Shown here in pieces: positions 16,506-24,980 of a stretch of DNA of 64,000 bases (position 1 is the first letter of the stretch; each line of letters opens with the position of its first letter). The notes beneath the pieces were generated by a model that made no database searches, was not told where the DNA came from, and saw only the letters and a list, made by a program, of their open reading frames with translations. The stretch comes from Ascidiaceihabitans sp047624005 (GTDB lineage Bacteria; Pseudomonadota; Alphaproteobacteria; Rhodobacterales; Rhodobacteraceae), in contig JBLHPE010000006.1 of NCBI GenBank assembly GCA_047624005.1, positions 13,560 through 77,559 of the forward strand. Direction: 5' to 3'. Made by a program: the position numbers and the translations under genes.

Positions 16506-16629
16506 GCAAGTTCGATGTAGGGGTTACAGCGCATGGGTGCAAGACATCGTAAGTCGTCACAGTTTGTCCATGATTTCAGACTAAGGCCTAATGAGGCTAT
16601 TTTTATATTAGGCGATTGGTATCTTTAAG

Positions 16630-17307
16630 ATGATGCATTTTTTCAGAACATTGGCGGTGATCCTAAGTGTTTGTGGCACTTCAGCCGCGGCAGAAAAAGG
16701 CGCACGGATCTTAGTGATGGGCGATTCTTTTCTGGCGACCAATTCTGCTCAAAAACAGTCTGTTCCAGCATATCTTTCAAAAATACTAAAAGAGCCCGTT
16801 AGAAATAGGTCTGTTTCAGGTGCCCGAATAATTTACAGGCTGCCTATCTCTGGCAGCCTTGGCTTTAATATCGGCCAACAATACCGCAAAGGTGCTTGGG
16901 AATGGATTGTCCTAAACGGTGGCGGAAACGATCTTTTGTTGGGCTGCGGATGTCGAAGATGCAGGGCCAAGATGGACAAACTTATTTCGCAGGATGGGAC
17001 ACGTGGAGAAATCCCCAAATTGGTCTCAAAGCTGCGCGCAACAAATGCACGTGTTGTGTACGTCGGATATCTTAGATCACCGGGCGCTTGGTCCCCGATT
17101 GAGGGATGCCGCGATGATGGCAACGAACTAGAAGCACGGGTCGCCAGACTCGCAAAACGTGACAAGGGACTTTGGTTTGTATCGCTGGCTGATTTGGTCG
17201 CACGTGGCGACAGGTCTTTTCATGCCTCTGATATGGTCCATCCATCACCAAAGGGCAGCGCTGCGGCAGCACAGCGGATCGCGAAAGTAATCGCGCGTTA
17301 TCGGTAA
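16630..17307 (+). CDS. Exported SGNH/GDSL-type hydrolase
   Basis: Predicted periplasmic or secreted esterase/acetyl-hydrolase of the SGNH fold. It has 225 residues, with a signal peptide (MMHFFRTLAVILSVCGTSAAA). The catalytic blocks are GDSF at 31-34 with Ser33, the Gly-containing RNRSVSGARI block, GGGND near 97-101 and DMVHPS near the C terminus, which gives the Asp-His pair. An unusual CGCRRC cluster directly follows block III and may form disulfides or bind metal. The two genes beyond it encode a sulfotransferase and a glycosyltransferase, so trimming of O-acyl groups on a surface glycan is a reasonable but unproven role. Confidence 0.82.
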   Translation: MMHFFRTLAVILSVCGTSAAAEKGARILVMGDSFLATNSAQKQSVPAYLSKILKEPVRNRSVSGARIIYRLPISGSLGFNIGQQYRKGAWEWIVLNGGGNDLLLGCGCRRCRAKMDKLISQDGTRGEIPKLVSKLRATNARVVYVGYLRSPGAWSPIEGCRDDGNELEARVARLAKRDKGLWFVSLADLVARGDRSFHASDMVHPSPKGSAAAAQRIAKVIARYR

Positions 17308-17336
17308 TTTCGAAATGGCCTAATCAGCCACATTCT

Positions 17337-18164
17337 TTAGTCACCTAGTTTTTTGTGAACTTCGTCTAAGTCAATCTCACCGATGGGCATCTTGTTAGAT
17401 GGATCTTTGAAATCATATTTGAACACTTCAAAATCGCGCTTGAAGATTTCATAGACCAAATGCATCGACATATCGTCAAAATAGTCCTCAACGGGATGCG
17501 CACGCTTTGGTCCATGCCCTTCGCTTTCATTGAAGCGAGGAATCGATTCTAAATCGACAGCATGTTGCGTTTCGATTGACGAAAGAACGTCAGCCATACC
17601 CTCGTTGAACTTTTCGGTCCAGATAATCTTGTCATAATTGCCACCATTCACAATGAAGGTACTGACGTGTCCAGACATAGCCGACCAATGGATATCGGGA
17701 TCCATCGGGCGTCGGAAGCGAATGGTATCACGCGCAAACAAAAGGAAGCGGCGGAAGGATTTGATCTGGTCAAATTCTTGTTTTCCATCATCACCCCCAA
17801 CTTCAATTCCATATTTTTGGATCAACAGTGGAACAAGATTGCCGCGGTACCGCTTACCGTTGCGTTGGATACCGCAAATTTTGTCAAAGAAAGACGATAA
17901 AATACGAGTGTATGGATTGCGAACACACGTGAATGAGTAGGATTCGTGGGCCTGCACGTTTTTGGTTATCACAGGCTGACTGCCTTCGAGCGCCCATTTA
18001 TGCATTCCGCCTTTTGCGTCATGAATGTCGCCGTCGAAGAATTCACCCTGATCTGAGTAATACATGATCTGTCCGATGGTCGAACAAGCACACTTGGGAA
18101 CCACCCGATATACTAAACTTTCACTTTCAGTCATCCATGTTCCGGGGAAACCCATACTACTCAT
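17337..18164 (-). CDS. Sulfotransferase family 2 protein (carbohydrate type)
   Basis: Predicted PAPS-dependent sulfotransferase that adds sulfate to a sugar. Of its 275 residues, the PAPS 5-phosphosulfate loop is VVPKCACSTIG at 21-31 and the 3-phosphate site is TCVRNPYTRILSSFFDK near 78-94. Both match the family that includes HNK-1 and chondroitin sulfotransferases and many marine bacterial enzymes. There is no signal peptide, so it should act on the cytoplasmic side. It is divergent from the DUF5928 glycosyltransferase across a 136-base AT-rich gap that should hold both promoters. The acceptor is unknown. Confidence 0.85.
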   Translation of the reverse strand: MSSMGFPGTWMTESESLVYRVVPKCACSTIGQIMYYSDQGEFFDGDIHDAKGGMHKWALEGSQPVITKNVQAHESYSFTCVRNPYTRILSSFFDKICGIQRNGKRYRGNLVPLLIQKYGIEVGGDDGKQEFDQIKSFRRFLLFARDTIRFRRPMDPDIHWSAMSGHVSTFIVNGGNYDKIIWTEKFNEGMADVLSSIETQHAVDLESIPRFNESEGHGPKRAHPVEDYFDDMSMHLVYEIFKRDFEVFKYDFKDPSNKMPIGEIDLDEVHKKLGD

Positions 18165-18300
18165 CCTTGCTCGTTACGTGCTGTTTTATAGGCAACAGTT
18201 CATTCGTGTACAAAAAAAGCAAATAAATGCTATTTATTCAATCGCTGATCACCTTTAACAACGTAAACAATAATGCGCAAAGGGGCAGTTCGTTTCCTAT

Positions 18301-19878
18301 ATGGCAAAAATCGCCTACATATTGTTATGTCACAAAGACCCTGAGGCTATTATCAAGCAGGCTCAGCGGTTAACTGCGACCGGCGACTACATGTCGATTC
18401 ACTTTGATGCCAGCGCCCATCCCAAGTCTTTCGCCCAAATCAAAGCGGCTTTGGCTGACAATGACAACGTCACTTACGCACACAAGCGTATAAAATGTGG
18501 GTGGGGTGAATGGTCTTTGGTTCAAGCCACACTTTATGCAGTCGAATCTGCGGTAAGTGCCTTTCCCCGAGCAACCCATTTTTACATGTTGTCAGGTGAC
18601 TGCATGGCGGTAAAATCCGCCGAGTACATTCATAATTTCCTAGACGAGAATGACGCTGACTTTATCGAGAGCTTTGATTATTTTGAAAGCGACTGGATCA
18701 AGACAGGGATGAAAGAAGAGCGGTTGATTTATCGCCACTTCTTTAACGAACGCACCCAAAAACGACGCTTTTACGCCAGCTACCATACGCAACAACGCTT
18801 GGGCCTGACACGTCCAGTTCCCGAAGACATCCAAGTTCAGATTGGCAGTCAATGGTGGTGTTTACGGCGACGCACTGTTGAATGGGTCCTTGATTTCACG
18901 AAAAAACGCAAAGACGTGATGCGGTTTTTCAGCACCACATGGATTCCGGACGAAACTTTTTTCCAAACCATTGTCCGTCATGTTGTGCCAGATGCCGAAA
19001 TTCGCACACGTACGCTGACTTTCTTGCTGTTCTCGGACTACGGATTGCCCGTTACCTTTTACGACGATCATTATGATTTACTATTGTCCCAAGATTTCCT
19101 ATTCGCCCGCAAAATCAGCCCCGAAGCCAGCGATCTAAAGCGGCGGCTAGGCCTACTTTACGCCGCCGAAGGTGTTCAGTTTCAGATCTCTAACGAGGGC
19201 CTTGGTCTGTTCAAATTCTTGTCCGGCCGTGGCCGAATCGGACGCCGTTTTTCAACGCGATTCTGGGAAACCGAAAGTACGCTTGGGCGCGAACGCGAAT
19301 TGTTGATTGTCATTTGCAAAAAGTGGCACGTCGCGAAACGCGTATTGGAACGGATGCGTCAGGTCACAAACATTCCTGCAATCGAATATTTGTTCAACGA
19401 AGAAAACACACCGCTCCCCGATCTTGGCGGTATTCAAAAAACGCTGGGCAAACGTACACGACACAGACGTGCATTGATGCGCATGTTGTTTGATTATTAC
19501 GAGACTGATCGCCTGATTGTTTGTATGGATCCGGGCAACCTGGATCTGTTGCAAGACTTTGCAAGTGACCGTTCGGTTACCCGGATGTTAGAAATTCAAT
19601 GCGACTTCTCAGAAGAATATATGATCGGCCACGCCATGCGGGTTGGGCTGGCCGGCGAACAAACCTCTGCTGAAACGCTGGAGCGTTTGCTGCCAACAAT
19701 TCGCAACGATATGAATTTTGAAAGTGACGCCTTGCGCGACGCAGAGTTTGAGCACCTAAATAGAATACGCGAAAGTGTATCCGTTGAGGACAACGCAAAA
19801 GAATTGGCCAAATTCTTAACAATTCCGCAGGAGAAAGGGCGGGAAATCGCAGAAGCTAACTATCTGTTCTACGATTAA
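18301..19878 (+). CDS. Core-2/I-branching-like glycosyltransferase with DUF5928 domain
   Basis: Protein of 525 residues with an N-terminal GT14-like domain (MAKIAYILLCHKDP at the start, then FYMLSGDCMAVKS, DFIESF and QWWCLRRRTVEWVLD), typical of beta-1,6-N-acetylglucosaminyltransferase relatives. From about residue 290 a second, all-alpha or mixed domain matches what is called DUF5928 in Rhodobacterales. That domain contains RERELLIVICKKWHVAKRVLERM and ends with PQEKGREIAEANYLFYD. Its function is not established. No signal peptide or membrane span is present. The divergent sulfotransferase and the SGNH hydrolase beyond it suggest a shared surface polysaccharide. Confidence 0.82.
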   Translation: MAKIAYILLCHKDPEAIIKQAQRLTATGDYMSIHFDASAHPKSFAQIKAALADNDNVTYAHKRIKCGWGEWSLVQATLYAVESAVSAFPRATHFYMLSGDCMAVKSAEYIHNFLDENDADFIESFDYFESDWIKTGMKEERLIYRHFFNERTQKRRFYASYHTQQRLGLTRPVPEDIQVQIGSQWWCLRRRTVEWVLDFTKKRKDVMRFFSTTWIPDETFFQTIVRHVVPDAEIRTRTLTFLLFSDYGLPVTFYDDHYDLLLSQDFLFARKISPEASDLKRRLGLLYAAEGVQFQISNEGLGLFKFLSGRGRIGRRFSTRFWETESTLGRERELLIVICKKWHVAKRVLERMRQVTNIPAIEYLFNEENTPLPDLGGIQKTLGKRTRHRRALMRMLFDYYETDRLIVCMDPGNLDLLQDFASDRSVTRMLEIQCDFSEEYMIGHAMRVGLAGEQTSAETLERLLPTIRNDMNFESDALRDAEFEHLNRIRESVSVEDNAKELAKFLTIPQEKGREIAEANYLFYD

Positions 19879-19885
19879 TCGCCGC

Positions 19886-20533
19886 CTATTTTGATCGCCA
19901 CGAATCAACCCAGCGCTTCATGCGCCCACGCCCATCCTCAACTGCATCTCCAGCCGCTTCCCAATTGTCTTGGATTTCCTCAAGCGTCGGATCGATGCGC
20001 GCCATGCGGAAACGCCGCCACCGCACCCAGATAAAATAAGTGATCGCAGCAAATAGCGACAAAATCAGGATGTTAATAATTGGAATACCTTTAGACGCAT
20101 TTGGTCCATCCACAGGCTTTATCGAAATAGCGTTTGGATAAACTGTCCAAAATTCATTGCGCCATCCATAGTGTTTCATCAAATACCACTCTGGTGCGCT
20201 TTTGTTTGAAACACTGTCGGCCGCTTCAGTATACAGGTTCGACGTGTCAAATTTCAGATAAGGAGGCCAGCTCCATCCTGTATCCTCGTTTCGGTAAACC
20301 ATTGGCCGCCCATTGGCCTGTACTGCTTGGATAAATTGCACATCTCGGGTGATGCGACCGTCACTTTGTTCATCGGGTCGCGACCAAAAAACACGGGTCC
20401 AATCCCCCAGTTCCTGGCGCTCTTCGTAGGTGTTTACAATACGAACGATGTCTTTTTGTGGCAGCGTGTAATGAAAGAACGCAGCTATAAAAATCCAAAA
20501 GGTGATGATGAAAAACCACTTGATATAGGTCAC
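19886..20533 (-). CDS. DUF1523 family membrane protein
   Basis: A 215-residue protein fitting the DUF1523 family of Rhodobacterales. It starts with a membrane segment (YIKWFFIITFWIFIAAFFHY, residues 3-22) followed by the family hallmark LPQKDIVRIVNTYEER. A periplasmic middle domain contains DEQSDGRITRDVQFI and WYLMKHYGWRN, and a second membrane segment lies near 148-168 (IINILILSLFAAITYFIWV). The basic, acidic-patch C-terminal tail should be cytoplasmic. The function is unknown. It is the last gene of the eight-gene operon, 15 bases after the preceding small membrane gene, and runs convergently into the DUF5928 gene. Confidence 0.85.
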   Translation of the reverse strand: MTYIKWFFIITFWIFIAAFFHYTLPQKDIVRIVNTYEERQELGDWTRVFWSRPDEQSDGRITRDVQFIQAVQANGRPMVYRNEDTGWSWPPYLKFDTSNLYTEAADSVSNKSAPEWYLMKHYGWRNEFWTVYPNAISIKPVDGPNASKGIPIINILILSLFAAITYFIWVRWRRFRMARIDPTLEEIQDNWEAAGDAVEDGRGRMKRWVDSWRSK

Positions 20534-20548
20534 GAAACGGCCCTCCGG

Positions 20549-20830
20549 TCAGGCGAAATTAGTCAGGTATATGATGACACACATAAGGGTGATTGGAACG
20601 ATATACACCCCAAGAATAAGCTTGCGACGCACAGAGTCATCGTATTCTTCCAACCCCTTTTGCACATAGTCGTCTTGGTCACCACGGGTATTATGATCGT
20701 CCAACCCCTCAAGGTTCCACTGCGCCTCTAGCTTGCTGCGCCGCTGCGCACGGGAATAGAACGACAGGCATACATAAATGACTGTCAAAACGATGAAGCC
20801 CATAAAAAATAGGCGTACCAGTCCAAACAT
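20549..20830 (-). CDS. Small two-span membrane protein, unknown function
   Basis: A 93-residue protein with a membrane span at each end (LVRLFFMGFIVLTVIYVCLS and LILGVYIVPITLMCVIIYL) and a charged middle rich in Asp/Glu/Arg. I do not recognise a family. Its ATG starts directly after the stop codon of the 448-residue gene, with no intervening base, and the DUF1523 gene follows 15 bases later. It therefore belongs to the AAA operon and may help anchor soluble partners to the membrane; that role is inference from position only. Confidence 0.75.
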   Translation of the reverse strand: MFGLVRLFFMGFIVLTVIYVCLSFYSRAQRRSKLEAQWNLEGLDDHNTRGDQDDYVQKGLEEYDDSVRRKLILGVYIVPITLMCVIIYLTNFA

Positions 20831-22177
20831 CTAACGTCTCCTAACTGCGCCCCATGGGCCGACACGTGCGATCAAATCCTGCGGGACTGGACCGGTATCA
20901 TCTTCCATGCTGGCTTCGTGACCGAACAATGCGGCGCGTGCGCCTGCTTTGTCCACTTGGTATTCGCGTTCAAGAAAACGCGCAACATAGTCTTTCTTTG
21001 CATCCGGCCACGTGGCGTAGGTGGCGTAAAACGCTTCCTTATGGCAGATGAACAACTGGCGGATATCGGACGGGCACAGTTCGGCCAACAGCATATTCAC
21101 CAGATCGCTGTCGCCGTGTTCCGCCGCCCGCAACGTGTAAAAATACGCGGGGTGATCCGATGTGATCGACGGCCATTTGCCCCCATGTTCAGCCCACGTG
21201 ACCAACTGGCCCAGCGCAGTATATGCTTCTGGCAAAAGATGCGCGTTTTCGCGGGCCAAACGGCGCATATCGCGGCGGCTGGTTTGGCTTAGATCAATGC
21301 CCTGATCCGCAATGATATCGATCAGGATAAAGTCCATCTTTTGACGTAGGATCGCAGTCGCATCGACGCCGCGCGCTTTGACAATGGGTTCGACCAGATC
21401 GTTGTATTCTAGGAACTTGGCGATCCTGTTCCGCTCGCTCAGATCAAAGACGTATTTGATCGGCAGGTCATCAAGCCCCTCTTTGGTGCCACTCGCGATC
21501 ATCGCGGGGTGTTCAAGGTTCTGGAACAGATACAACCCGCCGAAATGCGCGGTCCAAAAGTTTTCCTGCTTGAATTCCAGCGTGTTCAGGCGCACCGGAT
21601 TGCGCCGCACGTCACCTGTTTCATTCGCCAGTGTGATCATGTCGGCAATCAACACATCGTCAAACCACGCGTCCTCGTCCTGCAAAAACGTATCGACCTT
21701 TTTGGCCAGCGTGTTCGCAGATTGGACGGTGCCCATGGTCGTGTCCGCCTCAACCGTGATGGCCCGAATATCGAACAGGCGTTGCGGGGTTTGGACCAAA
21801 TAAACTGAATTCACCAACTCCCCCGCGACGGCATCACGGGCGGTCAGGGCAAACAACTGCGCCTCGTTGTCTTCCATAAACTTACGCAAGATCGTGCGGG
21901 AGGTTGAGAATTTCGCATTCAATAAGGGCGCACGCTTTTGATCGGTGCTGAGCAGGATAAACTGACGGTTCACACCCGCATGGTTCAGGTACAGATCATT
22001 GCCCAACTCATCCCCGACCTCAGGCGCATAGCCAGAAATATCGATATGAAAATCCGTGAGTTTGGTGGTCATACCTGTGAGGTGTTTAAGCGCACGGTTG
22101 TACCGCTCGACCAAGGCGGGCGAGGAGACATGGAAGAGGTTGCCGAACATGAGGCCGCGTTGGATGAGGCGTTTCAC
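20831..22177 (-). CDS. Conserved hypothetical soluble protein, 448 residues
   Basis: A soluble protein without membrane spans or a recognised catalytic motif; it may correspond to the Rhodobacterales family DUF6638, which I cannot confirm. The GTG at 22177 is chosen because it forms a GTGA 4-base overlap with the putAbiC stop and gives the start VKRLIQRGLMFGNLFHV; an ATG six codons upstream is the alternative. The first part looks beta-rich (LTDFHIDISGYAPEVGDELG, then QFILLSTDQKRAPLLN). The C-terminal third is helical and Arg-rich with an LLPEAYTALGQLVTWAEHG repeat-like helix pair. It lies just after the putAbiC gene in the operon and just before two small membrane genes. Confidence 0.78.
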   Translation of the reverse strand: MKRLIQRGLMFGNLFHVSSPALVERYNRALKHLTGMTTKLTDFHIDISGYAPEVGDELGNDLYLNHAGVNRQFILLSTDQKRAPLLNAKFSTSRTILRKFMEDNEAQLFALTARDAVAGELVNSVYLVQTPQRLFDIRAITVEADTTMGTVQSANTLAKKVDTFLQDEDAWFDDVLIADMITLANETGDVRRNPVRLNTLEFKQENFWTAHFGGLYLFQNLEHPAMIASGTKEGLDDLPIKYVFDLSERNRIAKFLEYNDLVEPIVKARGVDATAILRQKMDFILIDIIADQGIDLSQTSRRDMRRLARENAHLLPEAYTALGQLVTWAEHGGKWPSITSDHPAYFYTLRAAEHGDSDLVNMLLAELCPSDIRQLFICHKEAFYATYATWPDAKKDYVARFLEREYQVDKAGARAALFGHEASMEDDTGPVPQDLIARVGPWGAVRRR

Positions 22178-23019
22178 TGGCTGGTTACCACCCAATTATC
22201 GTAACCTCTATTCCTCCCAAACGCTTTAGGTGGGTATCTTGAAAGATGATCCGCTTCTATCATTTTGCGATCCGGCAAATTGTCAAAAACTGCGTACTTT
22301 GTCAGGTACTTCTCAAAATTCGAACCCGTAGTTGTAAGGCAATTATAGTAGATCAAAAGCAACTCATAATCAGAAAGAAACGCCCGCAGAACCTTCACAT
22401 GATGTTCTTTTGTATATTCGCTTTGATCTATGAAGCGGAAAAAATTATACAAAAAACGGAAATAGTGCCCAAACTCGTGCCCATATTTTACAAAAAACTC
22501 TTCGTTTACCATATCGAAATCAGCGGGGGACGCCCCCTCCAAATGGGCAGTCAGCCTAGCGTAGTAAATCTTAAAACAATCACGACCAGATGTTCGTCCA
22601 TATTTTTCGCTGTTTAGATCAATTGCCTCAATTATATCACCCAATGTTGAAAGCATCTGAAAGAAAGTGTTGTCGTAAATCTGTTCTTTCATATTGGCAT
22701 TTTGATTTGCAAATTCGTCTTTCTGTTCTCCCATTACAGAGCGCTGATCAGAGAGTTCGATCGACTGCATTGCCACCGTAACAACAATCCAAATGAAGGC
22801 TAATGCTCCAGCAAAACCAGCGAGCGTGTCACCCAATTCGTTGGGCGTCGACTGTTTTAAATAAAACCACTTGGGTGGACAGTTAATAATACCTGCTGTG
22901 TTTTCGTAGCAAGCCGGAAGGAACGCACTGACGAAGGCAATGCCAATAACTACTAATGTTAAGACCGCGCCTATAATCCAAGGCAGTTTGCTCCAGACTT
23001 TTGTCTTTCTATCGCTCAC
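22174..23019 (-). CDS. Putative phage abortive-infection protein (putAbiC-like)
   Basis: A 281-residue protein resembling the putAbiC family (putative phage abortive infection proteins). Two membrane spans, at about 12-34 and 65-86, are followed by a cytoplasmic domain with the family pattern: NTFFQMLSTLGDIIEAI near 117-133, GHYFRFLYNFFRFI near 184-197, HVKVLRAFLSDYELLLIYYN near 207-226, and YLTKYAVFDNLP near 238-249. The gene is clearly more AT-rich than its neighbours: by hand count 45 G+C in the 120 bases 22381-22500, against 71 of 120 sampled in the adjacent ATPase gene. It overlaps the ATPase stop by four bases (ATGA) and the next gene by four (GTGA). This suggests a cassette acquired into an existing operon. 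The defence role is inferred from family resemblance. Confidence 0.78.
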   Translation of the reverse strand: MSDRKTKVWSKLPWIIGAVLTLVVIGIAFVSAFLPACYENTAGIINCPPKWFYLKQSTPNELGDTLAGFAGALAFIWIVVTVAMQSIELSDQRSVMGEQKDEFANQNANMKEQIYDNTFFQMLSTLGDIIEAIDLNSEKYGRTSGRDCFKIYYARLTAHLEGASPADFDMVNEEFFVKYGHEFGHYFRFLYNFFRFIDQSEYTKEHHVKVLRAFLSDYELLLIYYNCLTTTGSNFEKYLTKYAVFDNLPDRKMIEADHLSRYPPKAFGRNRGYDNWVVTSQ

Positions 23020-24950
23020 TCCTCACCTCCCAAATACCGCTTCTTTGCCTCTTCATTCCGACCAAAGTCGCGCACCATATTATCAATCGCGACCTCGTCG
23101 GATTTGTCTGCATAGCGGAACTCGGAATCCGCGTATCGGTTGATCTCTTGCACGACCATGTCCACCGTGATCGGTTGGCGCAGCTCGGAAATCATCCCCT
23201 TCTTCGTGTCATAGTCTTTGAACAGGAACAGGTCAGGTTCTTCCATCCAGTCATCCGGCAGTTCGAAATCCATCGCCCGCACCTTGACCGCATCCGTAAT
23301 GTTCTTGATCGCGCGGCCCGTGAACCTATCATCCGCCTCCTGAATACCTTTCAGATAGGTGCCCAATTTCGCAATCGTATCAAAGCCACCGATCTGTTCG
23401 GACACTTTATCGAACACCGCGATCAACCCCTCTTCATGGGGCCGCGCATGTCCTTCAAATGACGCAGCCACAGCCGTCTTGATCTCTTGCGCCGAGAACA
23501 CCTCGTGCGCGCCAGTCGGTATGTCGTGGTTCTTGCCCATCAGCAGGTACAGGATGTCGATGTAGTCGTCGCGCGTCTGTGGCCCGTCGACCAAGAACCG
23601 CGCGCCCGCCCGTTGGCGCAGCGCATCGTCGACGTTTTCGGGGTAGTTCGAGAACATGCCAAACGTGCAATTGCCGCGTATGACCGTGTTGGCCCCTGCA
23701 AAGCTTTCCATCAGCACGGCGGTGATTTCGAGCTGCCCTGCGGAGGATTGTCTGTCGCCCCGTTTGCCTGCCAATTGATCGATGTCATCAATGGTGCCGA
23801 ACCCGATGACGGAGGGGTCAAGAATGTTGTTGATAAACGCCTTGGCGTTCTGCCCCGACTTGCCCTGATAGCTGTCGATGTTGTCGGTGCTTAGGTTTTG
23901 ATAGCGGAACGGATAGCCCGCGATCCCGCAATATTCATGCACCATCCCCGCCATCATCTGGATCAGCGTCGTCTTGCCCGTCCCCGGTTTGCCGTCGCCC
24001 ATGAAGGTAAAGATAAAGCCACCCAGTTCGGCAAACGGGTTCAGCTTGCGATCAAAGTCATAGGCCATCAGCATTTTGGACAGCTTCATCGCCTGATATT
24101 TCGCGATGTGGTTGCCGACAACTTCGTTGGGTTTTTTGAACGACATGGTGAGGGTTTGGGATTTCGCTTTGGACGCAGGAGAGAACCCTGCAACCGCGAA
24201 ATCATCCGCCTCGATGCGCCACTTGGCATTGGTGAATGGTTCCAGTCGGGGGGCAGACTGTGCGCGCAACGCGACCTTCTCCATCAACGCCTCGGCAAAA
24301 CCGCTGATCGTTGCGATGAGGCGCGGATCATCTTGCGCGTGTTTGGCTATGTCTTGGTCAAGTTCCCACAGCGCACCGTGCAATGCGGTCTGTCCATTGT
24401 CGGTTAGAATTTCCTCAACATCACCCAATTCAACGGTCGTTTCCGAAGCATGTGGGGACAGTAAATACGAGGTCGCATTGCCAAAGACGTAAAGCGTGAT
24501 CAGGGCTTCGGCCGCTAATAACTCTGAAAACTCGGCCTTGCGATTTGCGGCTAAAGCACTTTCCAAGTTTGCGCGTTTCAGATCACCTAGGCCGGACGTC
24601 TCGGCGTAATTTTCGGCCACGGCCAGCGCGATGGACACTGCACGGCGCAGCGCGTTCATTACGGTTGCTTGAACGGGTGAGATCAGGGCGTCGTCATCAT
24701 CCGCGCCCTCGATCCGCGCGATCAATTGAACCGACCCTGAGGCAGAGGTACGCCGCGTCACCAACCCCGGTGTGGTCGTGCGGAACCTGCGACGGGTGCC
24801 AAGGCCCGCTGATTTTTCAACCGCCTCTTCCACAGCCGCCTTGCCAATACGCGGCGCGTGATCAAAGCCTTGCAACATGGCCAAAGCCATTGCGTAATGT
24901 TTGGTAATGTCGCCTTCGCGCAATTCCATTTGATCTGTCGTTTGGCTCAT
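23016..24950 (-). CDS. AAA+ ATPase of the unknown eight-gene operon
   Basis: A 644-residue protein with a helical, variable N-terminal half and a central AAA+ module. Walker A is GKPGTGKTT at 320-328, Walker B is GFGTIDDID at 383-391 (Asp in place of the usual Glu before the last hydrophobic residue), a sensor-1-like Asn lies in FSNYPENVDDALRQR at 433-447, and Arg445, Arg447 or Arg451 could be the arginine finger. The order of motifs is that of hexameric remodelling ATPases. No protease or nuclease domain is fused. The gene follows the 371-residue gene after 30 bases and overlaps the putAbiC-like gene by four. It is probably the motor of the putative complex. Confidence 0.88.
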   Translation of the reverse strand: MSQTTDQMELREGDITKHYAMALAMLQGFDHAPRIGKAAVEEAVEKSAGLGTRRRFRTTTPGLVTRRTSASGSVQLIARIEGADDDDALISPVQATVMNALRRAVSIALAVAENYAETSGLGDLKRANLESALAANRKAEFSELLAAEALITLYVFGNATSYLLSPHASETTVELGDVEEILTDNGQTALHGALWELDQDIAKHAQDDPRLIATISGFAEALMEKVALRAQSAPRLEPFTNAKWRIEADDFAVAGFSPASKAKSQTLTMSFKKPNEVVGNHIAKYQAMKLSKMLMAYDFDRKLNPFAELGGFIFTFMGDGKPGTGKTTLIQMMAGMVHEYCGIAGYPFRYQNLSTDNIDSYQGKSGQNAKAFINNILDPSVIGFGTIDDIDQLAGKRGDRQSSAGQLEITAVLMESFAGANTVIRGNCTFGMFSNYPENVDDALRQRAGARFLVDGPQTRDDYIDILYLLMGKNHDIPTGAHEVFSAQEIKTAVAASFEGHARPHEEGLIAVFDKVSEQIGGFDTIAKLGTYLKGIQEADDRFTGRAIKNITDAVKVRAMDFELPDDWMEEPDLFLFKDYDTKKGMISELRQPITVDMVVQEINRYADSEFRYADKSDEVAIDNMVRDFGRNEEAKKRYLGGEE

Positions 24951-24980
24951 TTCACATCCTTAATCTTCATCGTTCTAAAA

